A stretch of 40,521 nt of DNA from contig JBMFML010000010.1 of NCBI GenBank assembly GCA_049970695.1, forward strand, positions 1 to 40,521, written 5' to 3'. Every line of letters begins with the position of its first letter. Position 1 is the first letter of the stretch. The notes under the pieces are model-generated. The model saw only the letters and a list, made by a program, of their open reading frames with translations, was not told where the DNA came from and did not search any database. Shown piece after piece: positions 39,392-40,521 of the stretch. The position numbers and the translations under genes are program-made. The DNA is from UBA285 sp049970695 (lineage in GTDB: Archaea > Thermoproteota > Thermoprotei_A > Sulfolobales > Desulfurococcaceae).

Positions 39392-40521
39392 CTAGCCGGC
39401 TATCTTCTTTCTAATAGTTACTACGGAGTATGCTGCTAGTATTGCTGAGATTATTGAGAACACTACTGCAATCCACACGGCTACTGAGATTGTTGGCAGC
39501 GCTCCGCTGGCCTCTTTAACCGCTGCGACGTCGGACTTGGCGGCGCTGACGTCGGTCTTGATAGCGCTCACGTCTGTCTTAATGGTTCCAACGTCCGTCC
39601 TGATTACTGCCACGTTTCCGTTAATGGTGTCAACGACTCCCCTCAGCGTTCCGAGAGTCGTCTTTATCTCGACCACGTCGCCTCCAATCCTAGTTATGTT
39701 GGTTATTAGAGCGCTCACATCGGCCTTTAGAGTGCCCACGTCTGTCTTGATCGTCGCTACAGTGCCGTCGATTCTCGTGATAACGGGTGCTATTGCAGAC
39801 ACATTGGCCTTGATTACTCCCACGTCGGTCTTAATAGTTGCAACGCCGTCTCTGACTTCTAGTAGTGTTGCGTTGTACCTTTCAACAATGCTTCTTAGAG
39901 TTGTTATGTTGGCGCTGATCGTGCCGATACCGGTCTTGATCTCGGCTACGTCTCTGCTAATGGAGGTTATGACTGGTGCAAGAGCGGATATGTTGGCCTT
40001 TATTACGCCTACGTCTGTTGAAATTACTGCTACGCCGCTCTTGATGTCCGCGAGAACGGCGTTGCTGCTTTCAATGAGCTTCCTTATATCTGACAAGTTA
40101 GCAGTAATGATGCCAATGCTCGTCTTGATCTCAGCTACGTCTTTGCTAATGGAGGTTATGACTGGTGCGAGTGTAGATATGTTGGCTTTGATGGTTCCAA
40201 CGTCAGTCTTGATGACCACGACGTCGTCTAGTATTGCGAGCACTCTGCCGCGGACATCGAGCAGGAGCTCGCACATGGCGTCGCCGTAGCACGCAACTGC
40301 AAACACGCCGGTAATTGTTGGACTAACCGATCCGACTAGCCCATCTTCGTATATTGACACTACGTGCAGCCCGGGCCTGAACCCTGCTGCCACAAACGTC
40401 ACGTTAAGTACTCCACACGCATCGCAACTGGCCTCTGGGTACATTAGCTGGTTGTCGACTAAGACGTGGTACCTCTTAGTAGTGTTTAGCCCGTAGAACG
40501 TTGCCGTGACAAGATCGCCGG
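39392..40521 (-). CDS. Repetitive coiled-coil cell-surface protein (5' end beyond window)
   Basis: The frame is open to the window edge, so the N-terminus and any signal peptide are missing; the ATG at 40444 is internal. Visible parts: an Ig-like beta domain with CDAC and ACYGDAMC (before residue 68 counted from 40444), then a long heptad-like coiled coil made of 63-residue repeats (75-263) rich in IKTDVGTIKANIS and N-x-S/T sites, and a C-terminal membrane span (about 317-342) with a basic KK tail. It would form a stalk anchored in the membrane, as in archaeal S-layer or adhesion proteins. Confidence 0.75.
   Translation of the reverse strand, partial: GDLVTATFYGLNTTKRYHVLVDNQLMYPEASCDACGVLNVTFVAAGFRPGLHVVSIYEDGLVGSVSPTITGVFAVACYGDAMCELLLDVRGRVLAILDDVVVIKTDVGTIKANISTLAPVITSISKDVAEIKTSIGIITANLSDIRKLIESSNAVLADIKSGVAVISTDVGVIKANISALAPVITSISRDVAEIKTGIGTISANITTLRSIVERYNATLLEVRDGVATIKTDVGVIKANVSAIAPVITRIDGTVATIKTDVGTLKADVSALITNITRIGGDVVEIKTTLGTLRGVVDTINGNVAVIRTDVGTIKTDVSAIKTDVSAAKSDVAAVKEASGALPTISVAVWIAVVFSIISAILAAYSVVTIRKKIAG
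39656..40222 (-). repeat. Three tandem 189-bp repeats in the surface protein gene
   Basis: Units at 40222-40034, 40033-39845 and 39844-39656, each 63 codons. Protein copies 1 and 2 share TLAPVITSIS or ALAPVITSIS and DVAEIKT; copy 3 keeps IAPVITRI and then diverges. At DNA level TAATGGAGGTTATGACTGGT recurs exactly 189 bases apart (near 39959 and 40148). Confidence 0.8.

Noticed and set aside
1..40521. CRISPR array, insertion sequence or integrated element
   Set aside because: No regularly spaced short repeats, transposase or integrase frames; the only tandem repeats are in-frame in the surface protein gene.

Overview
The window is chromosomal DNA from a hyperthermophilic archaeon, most likely a crenarchaeon of the Desulfurococcales/Thermoproteota kind; I cannot name the genus. 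The reasons are archaeal information-processing genes (primase large subunit, Orc1/Cdc6, Hel308, archaeal AspRS, deoxyhypusine synthase, THUMP-type RNA enzymes), tRNAs with introns one base after the anticodon, no encoded CCA, many TTG/GTG starts, TATA-like boxes about 27 bases before leaderless starts, and GGTGA-type ribosome binding sites. There is no CRISPR array, insertion sequence or obvious provirus.

Layout. 1-5300: end of a tRNA, a THUMP-SPOUT RNA methyltransferase, a gene-poor stretch (1315-2192) with a gene remnant and a 16-base palindrome, primase large subunit, a possible C/D box sRNA, and a membrane-anchored winged-helix regulator coupled to a small protein. 5300-9300: unknown protein, YkgJ-type cysteine protein coupled to a tiny Cys protein, aldo/keto reductase, PflA-like radical SAM enzyme, Lrp-like regulator. 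9300-13600: PadR-ino1-adk operon, aspartyl-tRNA synthetase, initiator tRNA-Met. 13600-20750: serine-pathway pair (aminotransferase and phosphoglycerate dehydrogenase), small unknowns, Xaa-Pro peptidase, inositol monophosphatase-type enzyme, THUMP protein, Orc1/Cdc6 with an overlapping winged-helix gene. 20750-29200: tRNA-His, LOG-like protein, tRNA-Thr, Hel308 and MoeA-PBP fusion diverging from a palindromic TATA box, nitrilase, HAD hydrolase, radical SAM protein, tRNA-Leu. 29200-32200: succinyl-CoA synthetase, pyrophosphatase, HTH/zinc-ribbon protein. 32200-34430: radical SAM/SPASM peptide maturase, an overlooked 32-codon Cys-rich precursor gene, and a divergent HTH regulator. 34430-40521: deoxyhypusine synthase, threonine dehydrogenase plus glycine C-acetyltransferase, intron-containing tRNA-Met, two tandem paralogs of unknown function, and the 3' part of a repetitive coiled-coil surface protein.

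How the genes fit together. ino1 and the inositol-monophosphatase-type gene could supply myo-inositol for archaeal lipids or inositol-phosphate thermoprotectants, with PadR as the likely local switch. kbl and tdh convert threonine to glycine and acetyl-CoA; the serA/aminotransferase pair makes serine precursors. sucCD interconverts succinate and succinyl-CoA.

The most interesting locus is 32219-34423. A SPASM-type radical SAM enzyme lies 67 bases downstream of a tiny ORF (33630-33728, minus) with its own TATA box and strong ribosome binding site. The ORF encodes a 17-residue leader-like segment followed by a core with a CX3CX3C pattern. With the divergent HTH regulator this looks like a minimal archaeal ribosomally made, post-translationally modified peptide (RiPP) cassette.
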